The notes under the pieces: generated by a model
What the model was told of the DNA's origin: nothing
What the model saw: the letters and a program-made list of their open reading frames with translations, nothing else
Database searches by the model: none
Position numbers and translations under genes: made by a program
Shown here: piece by piece, positions 8,078 through 16,971 of the stretch
How positions within the stretch are numbered: the stretch's first letter is position 1
How the letters are laid out: each line of letters opens with the position of its first letter
Source: CAVRJC01 sp963721435
GTDB taxonomy: Bacteria > Actinomycetota > Acidimicrobiia > IMCC26256 > DASPTH01
Assembly: GCA_963721435.1 (NCBI GenBank)
Contig: CAVRJC010000006.1
Location: 310,001 to 374,000, forward strand
Length of the DNA stretch: 64,000 bases
Reading direction: 5' to 3'

Positions 8078-8968
8078 ATGGATGTCGCCGTCACCGGTTC
8101 CCACGGCCTCATCGGTTCTGCGCTGCTTCCCGCGTTGCAGGCCGACGGGCACCGCGTGCTTCGGCTCGTGCGGGACGACCCGATCGACGCCGACGAAGTG
8201 CGCTGGGATCCGCCGTCGGGAGCGATCGACTCGGAGAAGCTCGACGGTGTCGACGCGGTCGTGCACCTCGCGGGCGTGGGCATCGGTGACAAGAAGTGGA
8301 CGCCCGCGCGCAAGCAGCTCGTGCTCGAGAGCCGCACGCAGGGAACGAGCTTGCTCGCCCGCGCACTGGCCGGGCTCACGCGCAAGCCGAGCGTGCTCGT
8401 GTCGGCGTCGGCGATCGGGTACTACGGCGACCGCGGCGACGAGCTCCTCACCGAGGAGTCGTCGTCGGGCGACGACTTCGGCGCGCGCGTCTGTCGCGAG
8501 TGGGAAGCTGCTGCCGCACCGGCGTCGGACGCCGGCATTCGCGTCGTGCGTATTCGCAGCGGCCTCGTGCAGACGGGCTCGGGCGGCATGCTGCATCGCT
8601 TGTTGCTGCCGTTCAAGCTCGGCGCCGGTGGCCGCCTCGGCTCCGGCAGGCAGTACATGAGCTGGATCGCGATCGGCGACGAAGTGAACGCGATCCGCCA
8701 CGTCCTCACGACGACATCCGTCGACGGAGCGGTGAACCTCACCGCACCCAATCCGGTCACGAACGCGGAGTACACCGCGACGCTCGGGCGCGTGCTGCAC
8801 CGGCCGACCGTGATCCCCACGCCGCTGTTCGGGTTGCAGGCCGTCTATGGCGCCGAGCTCGTCGACACCCTGCTCGGGAGCCAGCGCGTCTCGTCCGAGA
8901 AGCTCCGTGCCAGCGGCTTCGAGTTCGCGTACCCCGACCTCGAGGGCGCGCTGCGCGCCACGATCTGA
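8078..8968 (+). CDS. TIGR01777 family NAD(P)-binding epimerase-like protein
   Basis: A 296-residue extended short-chain dehydrogenase. GSHGLIGSAL at residues 7-16 is the nucleotide-binding glycine motif, and HLAGVGIGDKKW and SASAIGYYG are signatures of the YfcH/SDR39U1 (TIGR01777) group. The C-terminal DUF1731-like segment LLGSQRVSSEKLRASGF is present. These proteins bind NADP; the substrate is not established. The gene starts right after tRNA-Lys, which is on the other strand, and is followed after 11 bases by the nucleoside hydrolase gene. Confidence 0.82.
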   Translation: MDVAVTGSHGLIGSALLPALQADGHRVLRLVRDDPIDADEVRWDPPSGAIDSEKLDGVDAVVHLAGVGIGDKKWTPARKQLVLESRTQGTSLLARALAGLTRKPSVLVSASAIGYYGDRGDELLTEESSSGDDFGARVCREWEAAAAPASDAGIRVVRIRSGLVQTGSGGMLHRLLLPFKLGAGGRLGSGRQYMSWIAIGDEVNAIRHVLTTTSVDGAVNLTAPNPVTNAEYTATLGRVLHRPTVIPTPLFGLQAVYGAELVDTLLGSQRVSSEKLRASGFEFAYPDLEGALRATI

Positions 8969-8979
8969 CTCGGTCCCCG

Positions 8980-9723
8980 GTGAGGCTCTGGATCGACACC
9001 GACGTCGGCGACAACCCCGACGATGCGGTGGCGCTGCTGGCGGCGGCCGCCCACCCCGACGTCGATCTGGTGGGTGTGAGCACGACGGGTGGGCGCACCG
9101 AGTGGCGGGCCGACCTGGCCCGCGAGCTCGTGCCGATCGTGGGCCAGGCCCTGGTGGTGGCGGGGGAGCGGCCCGACGACCTGCTGCGGGCGTTCCGAGC
9201 CGCGAGCCCGGAGGCCGTCCTGGCCATCGGCCCGCTGACCAACGTCGCCGCCCTCCTCGCCCTCGGGGTCAAAATGCCCCGGCTCACGCTGATGGGCGGC
9301 GTGCTCACGCCGGTCGAGCACCGCGGCCGGCTCCAGGCCGTCGAGCACAACTTCGCGGGCGATCCGACGGCGGCCGCCGTCGTCGTCGCGATGACCGACG
9401 CGACGATCGTGCCCCTCGACGCGACGGTCGCGATGCGCGTGACCCAACTGCAGGTCGACGGCCTCGTGCGCGCCGACGTGCGACTGCTTCCCGAGGTCGC
9501 GCGCTTCCGCGCGTTGTACGACGACCCGATCGTGTTGCACGACCCGCTCGCGTTGCTCGTGTGCGTCGGCGACCCGGTCGCCACGACCGTGTCGCGCCCG
9601 CTCATCGTCGACGCGCAGGGCACGCTGCACGCAACGACGACAGAAGGAGGTCGCGAGCACGCGGTCGTCGTTGCGGTGGATGCGTCCGCCGCCGTCGACC
9701 GCGTGCTCGGCCTGTTGGGGTGA
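8980..9723 (+). CDS. Inosine-uridine preferring nucleoside hydrolase family protein
   Basis: A 247-residue protein whose N-terminus IDTDVGDNPDDAVAL is the calcium-binding aspartate cluster of nucleoside hydrolases (IUNH), in the variant with extra residues between the two aspartate groups. MGGVL followed by NFAGDP matches the ribose-binding segment, and HDPLALLV carries the late calcium-ligand aspartate. It is expected to hydrolyse the N-glycosidic bond of ribonucleosides for salvage. GTG 8980 was chosen as the only start placed just before the aspartate cluster. Its 3' end overlaps the encoded CCA end of tRNA-His on the other strand. Confidence 0.82.
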   Translation: MRLWIDTDVGDNPDDAVALLAAAAHPDVDLVGVSTTGGRTEWRADLARELVPIVGQALVVAGERPDDLLRAFRAASPEAVLAIGPLTNVAALLALGVKMPRLTLMGGVLTPVEHRGRLQAVEHNFAGDPTAAAVVVAMTDATIVPLDATVAMRVTQLQVDGLVRADVRLLPEVARFRALYDDPIVLHDPLALLVCVGDPVATTVSRPLIVDAQGTLHATTTEGGREHAVVVAVDASAAVDRVLGLLG

Positions 9724-9793
9724 CCGAGGGGTTTCGAACCCCCGACCTCCGGGACCACAACCCGGCGCTCTAGCCAACTGAGCTACGGCCACC
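9716..9793 (-). tRNA. tRNA-His(GTG)
   Basis: The minus strand gives a complete cloverleaf: acceptor 9786-9792 with 9720-9726, and anticodon loop TTGTGGT with anticodon GTG. The histidine-specific extra G(-1) is at 9793 opposite discriminator C at 9719, and CCA is encoded at 9716-9718. Its 3' end overlaps the nucleoside hydrolase stop by 8 bases. Confidence 0.95.
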
Positions 9794-9899
9794 ATGATGC
9801 TGACTGCCTCGGACGCGCGCCCCGCGGCGTCAGGGGCATCACTCTACCGGGCGGCCCCGTCGCGACCGCACGGGGAATCGCGTGGCGGCGCCGGAGCGA

Positions 9900-9950
9900 A
9901 AGGTTCGCTCTCGAAGAGGCGAAACAGGTTTGAGCTTCTCGGCGAACCTT
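9900..9950. repeat. Inverted repeat between tRNA-His and SDR gene
   Basis: AAGGTTCGC (9900-9908) is matched by GCGAACCTT (9942-9950). It lies 14 bases beyond the SDR stop codon on the minus strand. No T run follows it, so it may be a processing or weak termination hairpin. Nothing else is seen in 9794-9963. Confidence 0.35.
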
Positions 9951-9963
9951 GAGCGACCAGAGA

Positions 9964-10824
9964 TCAGGTCCCCGGGTACGGTCCCGGGCTCCACAGGTAG
10001 GGGTCGGGTGGGGTCTGGTCGATCATGGCGCGGGCTTTGCGCATGATCATCTCGTGCTGCCACTCGTGGATCTCCTCGAGGCGACCGCCGAAGAAGCGCT
10101 CGTCCTGGTCGGGCGTCGGATTCAGCCAGAACGCGTTGTTCTCGATGCCTTCGACGACGACCCGCGCGAGTTCCTCGGGCTCGGCGAGCGCGGCGGGCAC
10201 GCCGCCGGCCTTCAACATGTCGACGACGATCGGGCTGCCCATGCCCGAGCGCGTGAGCGGTGGGAACAGGCACGCGGCGTGGAGCTTCGACCCGCGGTCG
10301 CGCAAGTAGCCGTAAAGCGACTCCATCAGGCTGAGCACCGCGTTCTTGGTGGCCGCGTACGGCGCGCCGCTGTACATGGTTCCCTGCGCGCCCGAGCCCG
10401 ACGTCGTCCCGGTGATGTAGCCCTCTTCGTCGTTGGCGATCATGCGCGGCATGAACGCGAGGATCCCGTGCAGGGTTCCTTCGATGTTCACGCCGATGGC
10501 GCGCCGCCACTGCGTCATGTCGGCGTCGTCGAACGTGCCGCCACCGCCCGTGCCCGCGTTGTTCATCAGCACGTGGACGTTGCCGTGCGTGGCGAAGGCG
10601 ACATCGGCGAGGTGCTGCACCGCGTCGAAGTCGGCCACGTCGGTCGGTACGCCCGTCACCTCGTGACCCTTGGCCCGGAGGTCGGCCACGGTGGCGTCGA
10701 GCACCTCGGCGTTCATGTCGGCGAGCACGACCTTCATGCCCCGCTCGGCGAAGAGGGTGCCCACGCCCCGCCCGATGCCACTCCCGCCGCCCGTGATGAC
10801 GGCGACCTTCCCCGCGATCTCCAT
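9964..10824 (-). CDS. SDR family NAD(P)-dependent oxidoreductase
   Basis: A 286-residue classical short-chain dehydrogenase. The glycine-rich cofactor motif TGGGSGIGRG is at residues 12-21, the structural NNAG at about 93-96, and the active site Y-x-x-x-K as YAATK near residue 160, with the preceding serine in GTTSGSG. The C-terminal tail with FWLNPTPD and IHEWQHEMI is typical of the actinobacterial subgroup acting on hydroxylated lipophilic substrates; this is an inference. A second SDR gene of similar type lies directly upstream on the same strand, 44 bases away, so the two are probably co-transcribed. Confidence 0.85.
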   Translation of the reverse strand: MEIAGKVAVITGGGSGIGRGVGTLFAERGMKVVLADMNAEVLDATVADLRAKGHEVTGVPTDVADFDAVQHLADVAFATHGNVHVLMNNAGTGGGGTFDDADMTQWRRAIGVNIEGTLHGILAFMPRMIANDEEGYITGTTSGSGAQGTMYSGAPYAATKNAVLSLMESLYGYLRDRGSKLHAACLFPPLTRSGMGSPIVVDMLKAGGVPAALAEPEELARVVVEGIENNAFWLNPTPDQDERFFGGRLEEIHEWQHEMIMRKARAMIDQTPPDPYLWSPGPYPGT

Positions 10825-10868
10825 GTGCTTCCCCCTGTGTGCGGCTCAATCTCTGGGACCGGGGAACC

Positions 10869-11713
10869 CTACGGCGCTTCGACGCCCCCGGCATCCCGGC
10901 CGCGGGAATCGCGGATCGTGTCGAGTACCCCCTGCGCGTGGTCGAGGTTGGCCGCGAGCCATTCGGGGTGCGTGAACACCCAGGGGTCGTTCCGCTCGAT
11001 CGCGGTCCGCACGAGGCGCCCGACGTCGATGGGGTCGAGCACCGGTGACGACGACTCCGGCGCGCCCGGCTCTCGGGCGCGCGCGCCGCCGCGGCCCCGA
11101 ATTCGCGCGGTCGGTTGCGCTGCGACTCGCCGATCCGTGTGTTCACGCCACCGGGCACGAGCGCGGTCACGCCGATGCCCGCGCCCGCGACCTCGCTCCG
11201 AAGGTCTTCGGTGATCGCGACGACCGCCGCCTTCGACGACGTGTACGGCTCGCGGCCCGGCCCGCGCGTGAACGCGACGACCGACGCGGTGTTCACGATG
11301 TGGCCCTCGGCTCCCTGCGCGAGCAGGCGCGGCACGAACTCGTGCAGCCCGTTGATCACGCCGAACACGTTCACGCCGTACACCCACCTCCAGTCTTCGA
11401 TGCGCAGCTCGGCCACCTTGCCGAACACGAGCACGCCCGCGTTGTTGCAGAGCACGTGCACCGCGCCGAACGCGTCGTACGCGCGCTCGGCGAGCGTGTG
11501 CACCGACTCGACGTCGGTCACGTCGGTCTGCACCGCGAGCGCGTCGACGCCCTCGGCGCGGTGCACGTGCTCTGCAACGGCATCCGCGGCGTCGATCTCG
11601 ATGTCGGCGACCACGACGCTCATGCCCGCTTCCGCGAACGCGCCGACCATCCCGCTGCCGATCCCACTCCCGCCACCGGTCACCACCGCCACCTTGCCCG
11701 CCAGATCGTGCAT
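10869..11713 (-). CDS. SDR family oxidoreductase, frame broken near 11080
   Basis: The first 200 residues (from ATG 11713) form a classical SDR: TGGGSGIGSG cofactor motif, CNNAG, catalytic NTAS and YTSSK, and PGGVNT. Near 11070-11095, in a run of GCG/CGC repeats, the frame must shift for the protein to continue as ESSSPVLDPIDVGRLVR to the stop at 10869, which is the usual family C-terminus. The combined length of about 281 residues matches its downstream neighbour. The break is more likely an indel error in GC-repeat sequence than a real inactivation. Confidence 0.72.
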
Positions 11714-11776
11714 CCCCTCTGTCTATCCCGCGAGCCCGCCTCGCCACTCGTCAAGCCCAACCGCACGGGTTGGCCC

Positions 11777-11805
11777 TTGACGCCCGGCCGCGGGAGGCGT
11801 ACCGT
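11777..11805 (+). promoter_or_regulatory. Promoter with -35 TTGACG and -10 TACCGT
   Basis: TTGACG (11777-11782) is separated by exactly 17 bases from TACCGT (11800-11805), a good match to a housekeeping sigma-type promoter. It faces away from the SDR gene and has no protein gene downstream on the same strand before tRNA-Arg, which is on the opposite strand. Confidence 0.5.
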
Positions 11806-11811
11806 CGGCAC

Positions 11812-11890
11812 CGGAGTCCCGAGAGGGCAACTGAAGGTGGAGCCGCAAGGAACCGCCGGACGGAGCTTCCTCGGGGCTCCGTCTTTTCGG
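11812..11890 (+). ncRNA. Candidate orphan small RNA of about 75 nt
   Basis: The predicted transcript starts near 11812. It holds a hairpin GGTGG/CCGCC with an inner CC/GG pair closed by a GCAA tetraloop (11836-11857), directly followed by a strong hairpin and T4 run. No start codon with a plausible frame lies inside. I do not recognise it as a known riboswitch class. Evidence is promoter spacing plus structure only. Confidence 0.4.
11859..11887 (+). terminator. Rho-independent terminator
   Basis: GACGGAGC (11859-11866) pairs perfectly with GCTCCGTC (11876-11883) over a 9-base loop, and TTTT follows at 11884-11887. It ends the candidate small RNA unit on the plus strand. Confidence 0.6.
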
Positions 11891-11940
11891 CCCTCGGTGG
11901 CGCGTCCGTGGCGACGTGACGACCGGAACGCTCCGGTCGG

Positions 11941-12014
11941 CGCCCCCGGCAGGATTCGAACCTGCGACCTCGTCATTAGAAGTGACTCGCTCTGTCCATC
12001 TGAGCTACGGAGGC
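11941..12014 (-). tRNA. tRNA-Arg(TCT)
   Basis: The minus strand shows acceptor 12008-12014 paired with 11942-11948 and an anticodon loop CTTCTAA, giving anticodon TCT (arginine codon AGA). The T arm is GCAGG-TTCGAAT-CCTGC. Discriminator is G; CCA is not encoded. Confidence 0.94.
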
Positions 12015-12121
12015 AACGCGGGGTGACCCAGAACGCGCTCTGACAGCGCGGTTCGATCGACACGCTTCGGGGTACGGGTTCAATCCGGGTGCAGGGAAGT
12101 GGGCGCGGGGAGGAGAGCTCC

Positions 12122-12323
12122 ATGAGCGCTTCCACATTCGACGAGCGTGCCTTTGACGCGATCACGGCGCGGGTACGACACGCGTGAGGTTGACGACGAC
12201 CCGGAGCAGTTCGCGCAGTATGCGGCACCTCGAGTCGCAATCGGCAGGAACGCAACGTTCTGTGGGCGGAGCTATTTCGGACGGTGCCTGTGGCTGCGTG
12301 AGGCGTCATCGTCTCGACCGTAG
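12122..12323 (+). other. Possible small frame-broken gene after a strong ribosome-binding site
   Basis: ATG 12122 follows GGGAGGAGAGCTCC, a strong Shine-Dalgarno sequence, and opens a 21-residue frame (MSASTFDERAFDAI...). With one indel near 12185 the frame would continue as EVDDDPEQFAQYA and end at 12323, giving about 66 residues. No family is recognised. Nothing else is seen in the 12015-12333 interval apart from the promoter of the next gene. Confidence 0.22.
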
Positions 12324-12326
12324 AGT
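12321..12326 (+). promoter_or_regulatory. -10 box TAGAGT for the 12334 gene (leaderless)
   Basis: TAGAGT ends 7 bases before ATG 12334 with no ribosome-binding site in between. This is the expected geometry for a leaderless transcript. Confidence 0.45.
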
Positions 12327-12333
12327 TGCCCGT

Positions 12334-12936
12334 ATGGCCAACACGACGGCACTGCTGACCCGCGCCGAGGCGGAGCAGCGCGACTTCGTCGAGATGCTCC
12401 GCGAGCTCACGCCCGAGCAGTGGGCGGTGCAGTCGCTGTGCTCGAAGTGGACCGTGCGCGAGACCGTCATGCACGCGGCGATCCACACGCACCAGACCCT
12501 GCGGGAGAGCGTGAAGGCGAACCGGGAGGCGGTGCGGCGTCGCGACGAGCCCACCGACACCTTGGTCGACTCGTTGGCCGCACCTCTCTACGCGAAGTCG
12601 CCGTGGGAGCTGCGCCTCCAGCTCGGCGAGCTGCTGATCCATCAACAAGACGTCCGTCGTCCGCTGGGCCTCCCGCGCGACATCCCGGCCGACCGCCTCG
12701 TCGCGGTGCTGCGCACGTGCTTCGGGCGCGGCGACGGCTTGATCATCGGGGTGAAGGCGCGCAAGCACTCCCGCGGGCTCGCACTCGTCGCCACTGATCT
12801 CGACTGGTCGTGGGGCACGGGGCCCGAGGTGCGCGGGCCGGGAGAGGCGATTCTCATGGTCGGCGCGGGCCGCGCGCAGGCCGTCGCCGACCTCACGGGC
12901 GCCGGCGTGCCGACGCTCGAAGCGCGCGTGCGCTGA
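12334..12936 (+). CDS. TIGR03083-type maleylpyruvate isomerase/DinB-fold protein
   Basis: A 200-residue protein beginning with the helix layout of the mycothiol-dependent maleylpyruvate isomerase N-terminal domain: LTPEQWAVQSLCSKWTVRE, then HAAIHTHQT and LGELLIHQQDVRR. The late histidine in ELLIHQQD is the conserved family position. Most actinobacterial members have no proven substrate; some use mycothiol as cofactor. A metal site cannot be fully assigned. The gene stands alone between tRNA-Arg and the convergent hydantoinase genes. Confidence 0.68.
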   Translation: MANTTALLTRAEAEQRDFVEMLRELTPEQWAVQSLCSKWTVRETVMHAAIHTHQTLRESVKANREAVRRRDEPTDTLVDSLAAPLYAKSPWELRLQLGELLIHQQDVRRPLGLPRDIPADRLVAVLRTCFGRGDGLIIGVKARKHSRGLALVATDLDWSWGTGPEVRGPGEAILMVGAGRAQAVADLTGAGVPTLEARVR

Positions 12937-12960
12937 CGCGCTCCTCGAGCGTGAGCGCGC

Positions 12961-15051
12961 CTATTTCAGTGTGAGCAGGATCGTGCCGTAGGTGTCGATC
13001 TCGAGGTGCGTGTCGGGCGGCACCACGATCGTCGACTCCGCCGCCGCGATCACTGCCGGGCCAGTGAGCTGATCACCCGGTACGAGCAACGCACGGTCGT
13101 ACAACGACGTTGTGATCGGGTCGGGTCCCGCCGACGGGAACACCACCATCCGCTCGCCGGTGCGCGCGGCCGACGCGTTGCCGACCTCGACCGGGCGGGC
13201 GCGCGGGGTGAGCTTGTCGACGACGCGCGTCACGTGCACCCGCAGGTTGTGCACCTGCGAAGGGTGCTCGAGCGAGATGCCGTAGGTGTCGTGGTAGAGC
13301 GCACGGAAGTCGCGGTCGAGTTGCTCGACGTCGGTGGCCGCGAGCGTGTGGTCGGGCACCGGCACGGTGAGGTGGTAGGCCTGCCCGCGGTAGCGGACGT
13401 CCGCGGACCGCGTGATGACGAACGTCGCACCCGGTTCCTCGGCGAGCTCGGCGCGCGCCTGTGCCGTGAGCTCGGCGAACGCGTTCTCGATCTCCCCGGC
13501 ATCCGCACCCGCGAGATCGACGATGCGCGTCTGCACGATCTCGACGCCGAGGTCGGCACCGACGAGACCGACGGCTGACGCGACCCCGGCTGCGAACGGG
13601 ACTGCGACCGAGCGGATGCCGAACATCTGCGCGAGCCGCACCGCGTGCATGGGCCCCGCGCCGCCGAACGCGACGAGGGTGAAATCTCGAGGGTCGATGC
13701 CGCGCTGCACGGTGACCACGCGGATCGCCGCGGCCATGTTCGCGTTCACGATGTCGTGGATACCGCGCGCCGCGGCGATGACGTCGATGTCGAGCGGCCC
13801 CGCCACCGCGCGCGTGATCGCGTCGGTCGCGGCCTCGACCGAGAGGGTCACGCCGCCCGCGAGCCCCGCAGGATCGAGGTACCCGAGCAGCAGGTTGGCG
13901 TCGGTGACGGTGGGCTCGGTGCCGCCGCGGCCGTAGCACGCGGGACCGGGCATGGAGCCCGAGGACTGCGGCCCGACGCGCAGCGCGCCGCCGGGATCGA
14001 CCCACGCGATGCTGCCGCCACCCGCGCCGACCTCGGCGAGATCGACGGTCGGGATCTTCACGGGGAAGCCGGTTCCGGCCCGCGTGCCGCCGAAGCTGCC
14101 CTTGCCACCGACCTGGAAGTCGTTGGTGACCGCGGGCTTGCCGTCGCGCACGATGCCGACCTTGGCGGTGGTGCCGCCCATGTCGAACGAGATGACTGCC
14201 GGCGCACCGATGAGCCGCTCGACCAGCCCCGCGGCGGTGACTCCCGCCGCGCCGCCGGATTCGAGCGTGCGGACGGGGCGCCGCGCCGCCATCGCCGCCG
14301 ACATCACGCCGCCGGCGGAGTCCATGATCTCCAGCGGCCCCGCGACGCCGAGCTCCTGGAGTTGCGTCTCGAGCCCGCTCAGGTACCCGGCCATCACCGG
14401 GCCCACGTAGGCGCACATGACGGTGGTCATCGCCCGCTCGTACTCTCGCAGCTCCGGCCACACCTCCGACGACGTGACGACGAACGTGTCGGGGAGCGCG
14501 GCGCGGAGTGCCGCGCCGACGACGCGCTCGTGATCAGGGTTCGCGTAGGAGTTGAGGAAGCAGATCGCGACCGCGGTCGGGTTGGTCGCGGCGACGCGCT
14601 GCGCGAGCTCCGCGACCGCGCTCTCGGTGAGCGGACGTGTCACTGCGCCACTGGAGTTCACGCGCTCCGACACCTCGAACGTGAGGCGGGGCTCGACCGG
14701 CGGCGTGGGGGTGGTGAAGAAGAGGTCGTAGCGGTCTTCTTCGACGCGCGCCTCGCGACCCAACCGGAGCAGGTCGGCGAACCCTTCGGTGACGACGAAC
14801 GCGATCGGGCCGCCCTTCTGCTCGAGGATGACGTTGGTCGCGAGCGTCGTGCCGTGCACGACGCGCGACACGTCACCCGGTTCGACGCCCGAGATCGCGA
14901 GCACGTGCCGGATCCCTTCGATGACACCGACACGCGGGTCGTCCGGCGTGGTCGGGAGCTTGTCGACGATCACTTCGCCGTTGGTGTCGGCGAGCACGAC
15001 GTCGGTGAACGTGCCGCCGACGTCGACGCCGACGAACCAGCTCGCGCTCAT
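12961..15051 (-). CDS. Hydantoinase/oxoprolinase family protein, HyuA-type subunit
   Basis: A 696-residue protein. The N-terminal ATP-binding motif is GVDVGGTFTDVV, HGTTLATNVILEQKGG follows near residue 60, and the second phosphate-binding region is SFDMGGTTAKVG near residue 285. These belong to the HyuA/acetone carboxylase beta group. With HyuB it performs ATP-dependent ring opening of hydantoins, oxoproline or similar cyclic amides, or carboxylation of ketones. The ATG at 15051 overlaps the hyuB stop as ATGA, so the two subunits are translationally coupled. The exact substrate is unknown. Confidence 0.85.
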   Translation of the reverse strand: MSASWFVGVDVGGTFTDVVLADTNGEVIVDKLPTTPDDPRVGVIEGIRHVLAISGVEPGDVSRVVHGTTLATNVILEQKGGPIAFVVTEGFADLLRLGREARVEEDRYDLFFTTPTPPVEPRLTFEVSERVNSSGAVTRPLTESAVAELAQRVAATNPTAVAICFLNSYANPDHERVVGAALRAALPDTFVVTSSEVWPELREYERAMTTVMCAYVGPVMAGYLSGLETQLQELGVAGPLEIMDSAGGVMSAAMAARRPVRTLESGGAAGVTAAGLVERLIGAPAVISFDMGGTTAKVGIVRDGKPAVTNDFQVGGKGSFGGTRAGTGFPVKIPTVDLAEVGAGGGSIAWVDPGGALRVGPQSSGSMPGPACYGRGGTEPTVTDANLLLGYLDPAGLAGGVTLSVEAATDAITRAVAGPLDIDVIAAARGIHDIVNANMAAAIRVVTVQRGIDPRDFTLVAFGGAGPMHAVRLAQMFGIRSVAVPFAAGVASAVGLVGADLGVEIVQTRIVDLAGADAGEIENAFAELTAQARAELAEEPGATFVITRSADVRYRGQAYHLTVPVPDHTLAATDVEQLDRDFRALYHDTYGISLEHPSQVHNLRVHVTRVVDKLTPRARPVEVGNASAARTGERMVVFPSAGPDPITTSLYDRALLVPGDQLTGPAVIAAAESTIVVPPDTHLEIDTYGTILLTLK

Positions 15052-16808
15052 CGCAGCGCCTCCGCGCTCGTGGTGCGTTCGGAGCGTAAGCGTGCAGTCG
15101 CGTCGTGATCGACGGCTGTGCCCGCCGCGTCGATGACGACGCCGTAGTCGCGCGCCGCGCCCTCGACGGTGACGCGCGCGCCGATCACGTCGGCGAGCAC
15201 GTCGTCGACCGCGCGCTCGAGCGGGGACCCCAGGCCGCCGCCACCCGACGTGCGCATCACGAAGCGGTCTCCCGCGACCAGCTTGATGCCGACGGCCTTG
15301 GTCGGGAGCTCCTCGACCGAGCCGTCGACGCGCTCGACGAGGTAGGCGCCCGCTGCGCCGGCGTGACCTCCGTGCGCGCCCGGCGGCGGGAGCTCGATGC
15401 GGTCGCCGCGCACCGTGAGCTCGGCCGGCCCCTGCAACTCGATCACCAGCTCGGTGCCGAGGCCGCCGCGCCACTGCCCGGCGCCGCCGGAATCGGCGCG
15501 CAGGCGCGAGCGGTGCACCACGAACGGGTACTGCGCCTCGAGCGGCTCGACCTGCGGGATCACCGAACGGCCACCGAGGAAGTAGCAGCCGGTGGCGTCG
15601 GGGCCGTCGACGCCGTGGCGGCCACCCACACCGCCGAAGTCGTAGAAGAGGTTCACCCAGGGCTTGCCGTCGTCACCGATCCCGGTGAGGGAGTACACGT
15701 GGATCAGCGCGCTCGCTGCGACCTCGTGGTCGGGGAGTGCCTGCGCCATCGCGCCGAGGATCGCCTCGATCCCCGCGGTGACGCTGATGATGCGCCCACC
15801 ACACGCCGCGGGCGCGTACGGGTTCACGAGCGTTCCCGGCGGCAGCACCGTGCGCACGGCGCGGAAGCACCCCTCGTTCATCGGGATGCTGGGATCCACG
15901 AGGCAACGCACCGCGTAGATCACGCCCGACATCGTCTGCGAGAACGACGCGTTGATCGCGCCGCCCGACTGGTTCGACGTGCCGGTGAAGTCGATCTCGA
16001 TCTCGCCGCCGGCCGCGGTGACCGCGGCATCGACGTGGAAGCGCTTGCCCGCTTCGAAGCCGTCGCCTTCGATGGTGAAGCTGCCGTGGTACGTGCCGCC
16101 GGGGATGCGCGCGAGCTCGTCGCGCATGCGGCGCTCGGTGGTGTCGATCCAGTCCTGGATGAACCGAGCGAGGACGTCGGCGCCGTGCTGCTCGATCATC
16201 TCTTCGATGCGACGGCCGATGGTGTTGGCGCCCGCGATCAGCGCGTGGATGTCGCCGATCGCCTTGTCGGGCGTGCGGCTGTTCCCGGCGATGATGCGCA
16301 GCACGTCACTCGCGGGCTCACCGCCGCGCGACAGGTGCACGGGCGGGAGCATGAGGCCCTCCGCGAAGGTGTCGGTCGCGAGCGCTGCGAGCCCGCCGGC
16401 CGACACCCCGCCGACGTCGGCGATGTGGATCAGCGTGCCGCCGAAGTAGGCGACGCGCCCGTCGGCGAACACCGGCCGGAACACGAGGACGTCGTTGGCG
16501 TGGATGCCGCCGCGGTACGGGTCGTTCAGCGCGTAGACGTCGCCGGGGCGCATGGTCTCGAGCGGGAACTCCTCGACGAGCGCCGGGAGCGAGCAGCGCA
16601 GGCTCGCGGCGTGCATCAGGCTGGTGGCCGTCGACAGCGCGACGAGCTGGCACTCGGCGTCGAGGATGGCCGCGCAGGCGTCGGCACCTTCCTGGATGAA
16701 CGTGCTGTGCGCGGACCGCACCACCACGATGCTCGCCTCTTCGGCGGCGACGAGCAGGGCGCCACGGATGACCTCGGAAGTGATCTGGTCGTCAATCGTC
16801 GATGTCAT
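15048..16808 (-). CDS. Hydantoinase B/oxoprolinase family protein, HyuB-type subunit
   Basis: A 586-residue protein that starts with the typical helix EVIRGALLVAAEEASIVVVRSAHS, has the conserved NDPYRGGIHANDV near residue 100, and carries PPGTLVNPYAPAACGG in the middle and GGGGLGSPLER near the C-terminus, all hallmarks of HyuB. It is the partner of the overlapping HyuA gene. ATG 16808 was chosen over an upstream in-frame ATG because family members begin just before this helix. The pair forms its own two-gene operon between tRNA-Gly and the DinB-like gene. Confidence 0.85.
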   Translation of the reverse strand: MTSTIDDQITSEVIRGALLVAAEEASIVVVRSAHSTFIQEGADACAAILDAECQLVALSTATSLMHAASLRCSLPALVEEFPLETMRPGDVYALNDPYRGGIHANDVLVFRPVFADGRVAYFGGTLIHIADVGGVSAGGLAALATDTFAEGLMLPPVHLSRGGEPASDVLRIIAGNSRTPDKAIGDIHALIAGANTIGRRIEEMIEQHGADVLARFIQDWIDTTERRMRDELARIPGGTYHGSFTIEGDGFEAGKRFHVDAAVTAAGGEIEIDFTGTSNQSGGAINASFSQTMSGVIYAVRCLVDPSIPMNEGCFRAVRTVLPPGTLVNPYAPAACGGRIISVTAGIEAILGAMAQALPDHEVAASALIHVYSLTGIGDDGKPWVNLFYDFGGVGGRHGVDGPDATGCYFLGGRSVIPQVEPLEAQYPFVVHRSRLRADSGGAGQWRGGLGTELVIELQGPAELTVRGDRIELPPPGAHGGHAGAAGAYLVERVDGSVEELPTKAVGIKLVAGDRFVMRTSGGGGLGSPLERAVDDVLADVIGARVTVEGAARDYGVVIDAAGTAVDHDATARLRSERTTSAEALR

Positions 16809-16879
16809 GGAATCAGGGTGCTCGCTTCGTCGATGGGGGCCGTCAATGGTCTGGTGCGATGGGCGTGCGATCAAGGGTG

Positions 16880-16953
16880 TGGAGCGGGTGACGGGAATCG
16901 AACCCGCGTGGCCAGATTGGAAGTCTGGGACTCTGCCATTGAGCTACACCCGC
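16880..16953 (-). tRNA. tRNA-Gly(TCC)
   Basis: Acceptor 16947-16953 pairs with 16884-16890. The anticodon stem CAGA/TCTG encloses CTTCCAA, anticodon TCC (glycine codon GGA). CCA is encoded at 16880-16882. It lies 18 bases from tRNA-Pro on the same strand. Confidence 0.95.
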
Positions 16954-16971
16954 GTGCCGGATCGACCGGCG

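Noticed and set aside
11812..11890. Match to the c-di-GMP-I (GEMM) riboswitch.
   Set aside because: A GGGCAA stretch and a GCAA tetraloop are present, but the order of the conserved segments does not follow the class consensus and no downstream gene exists.
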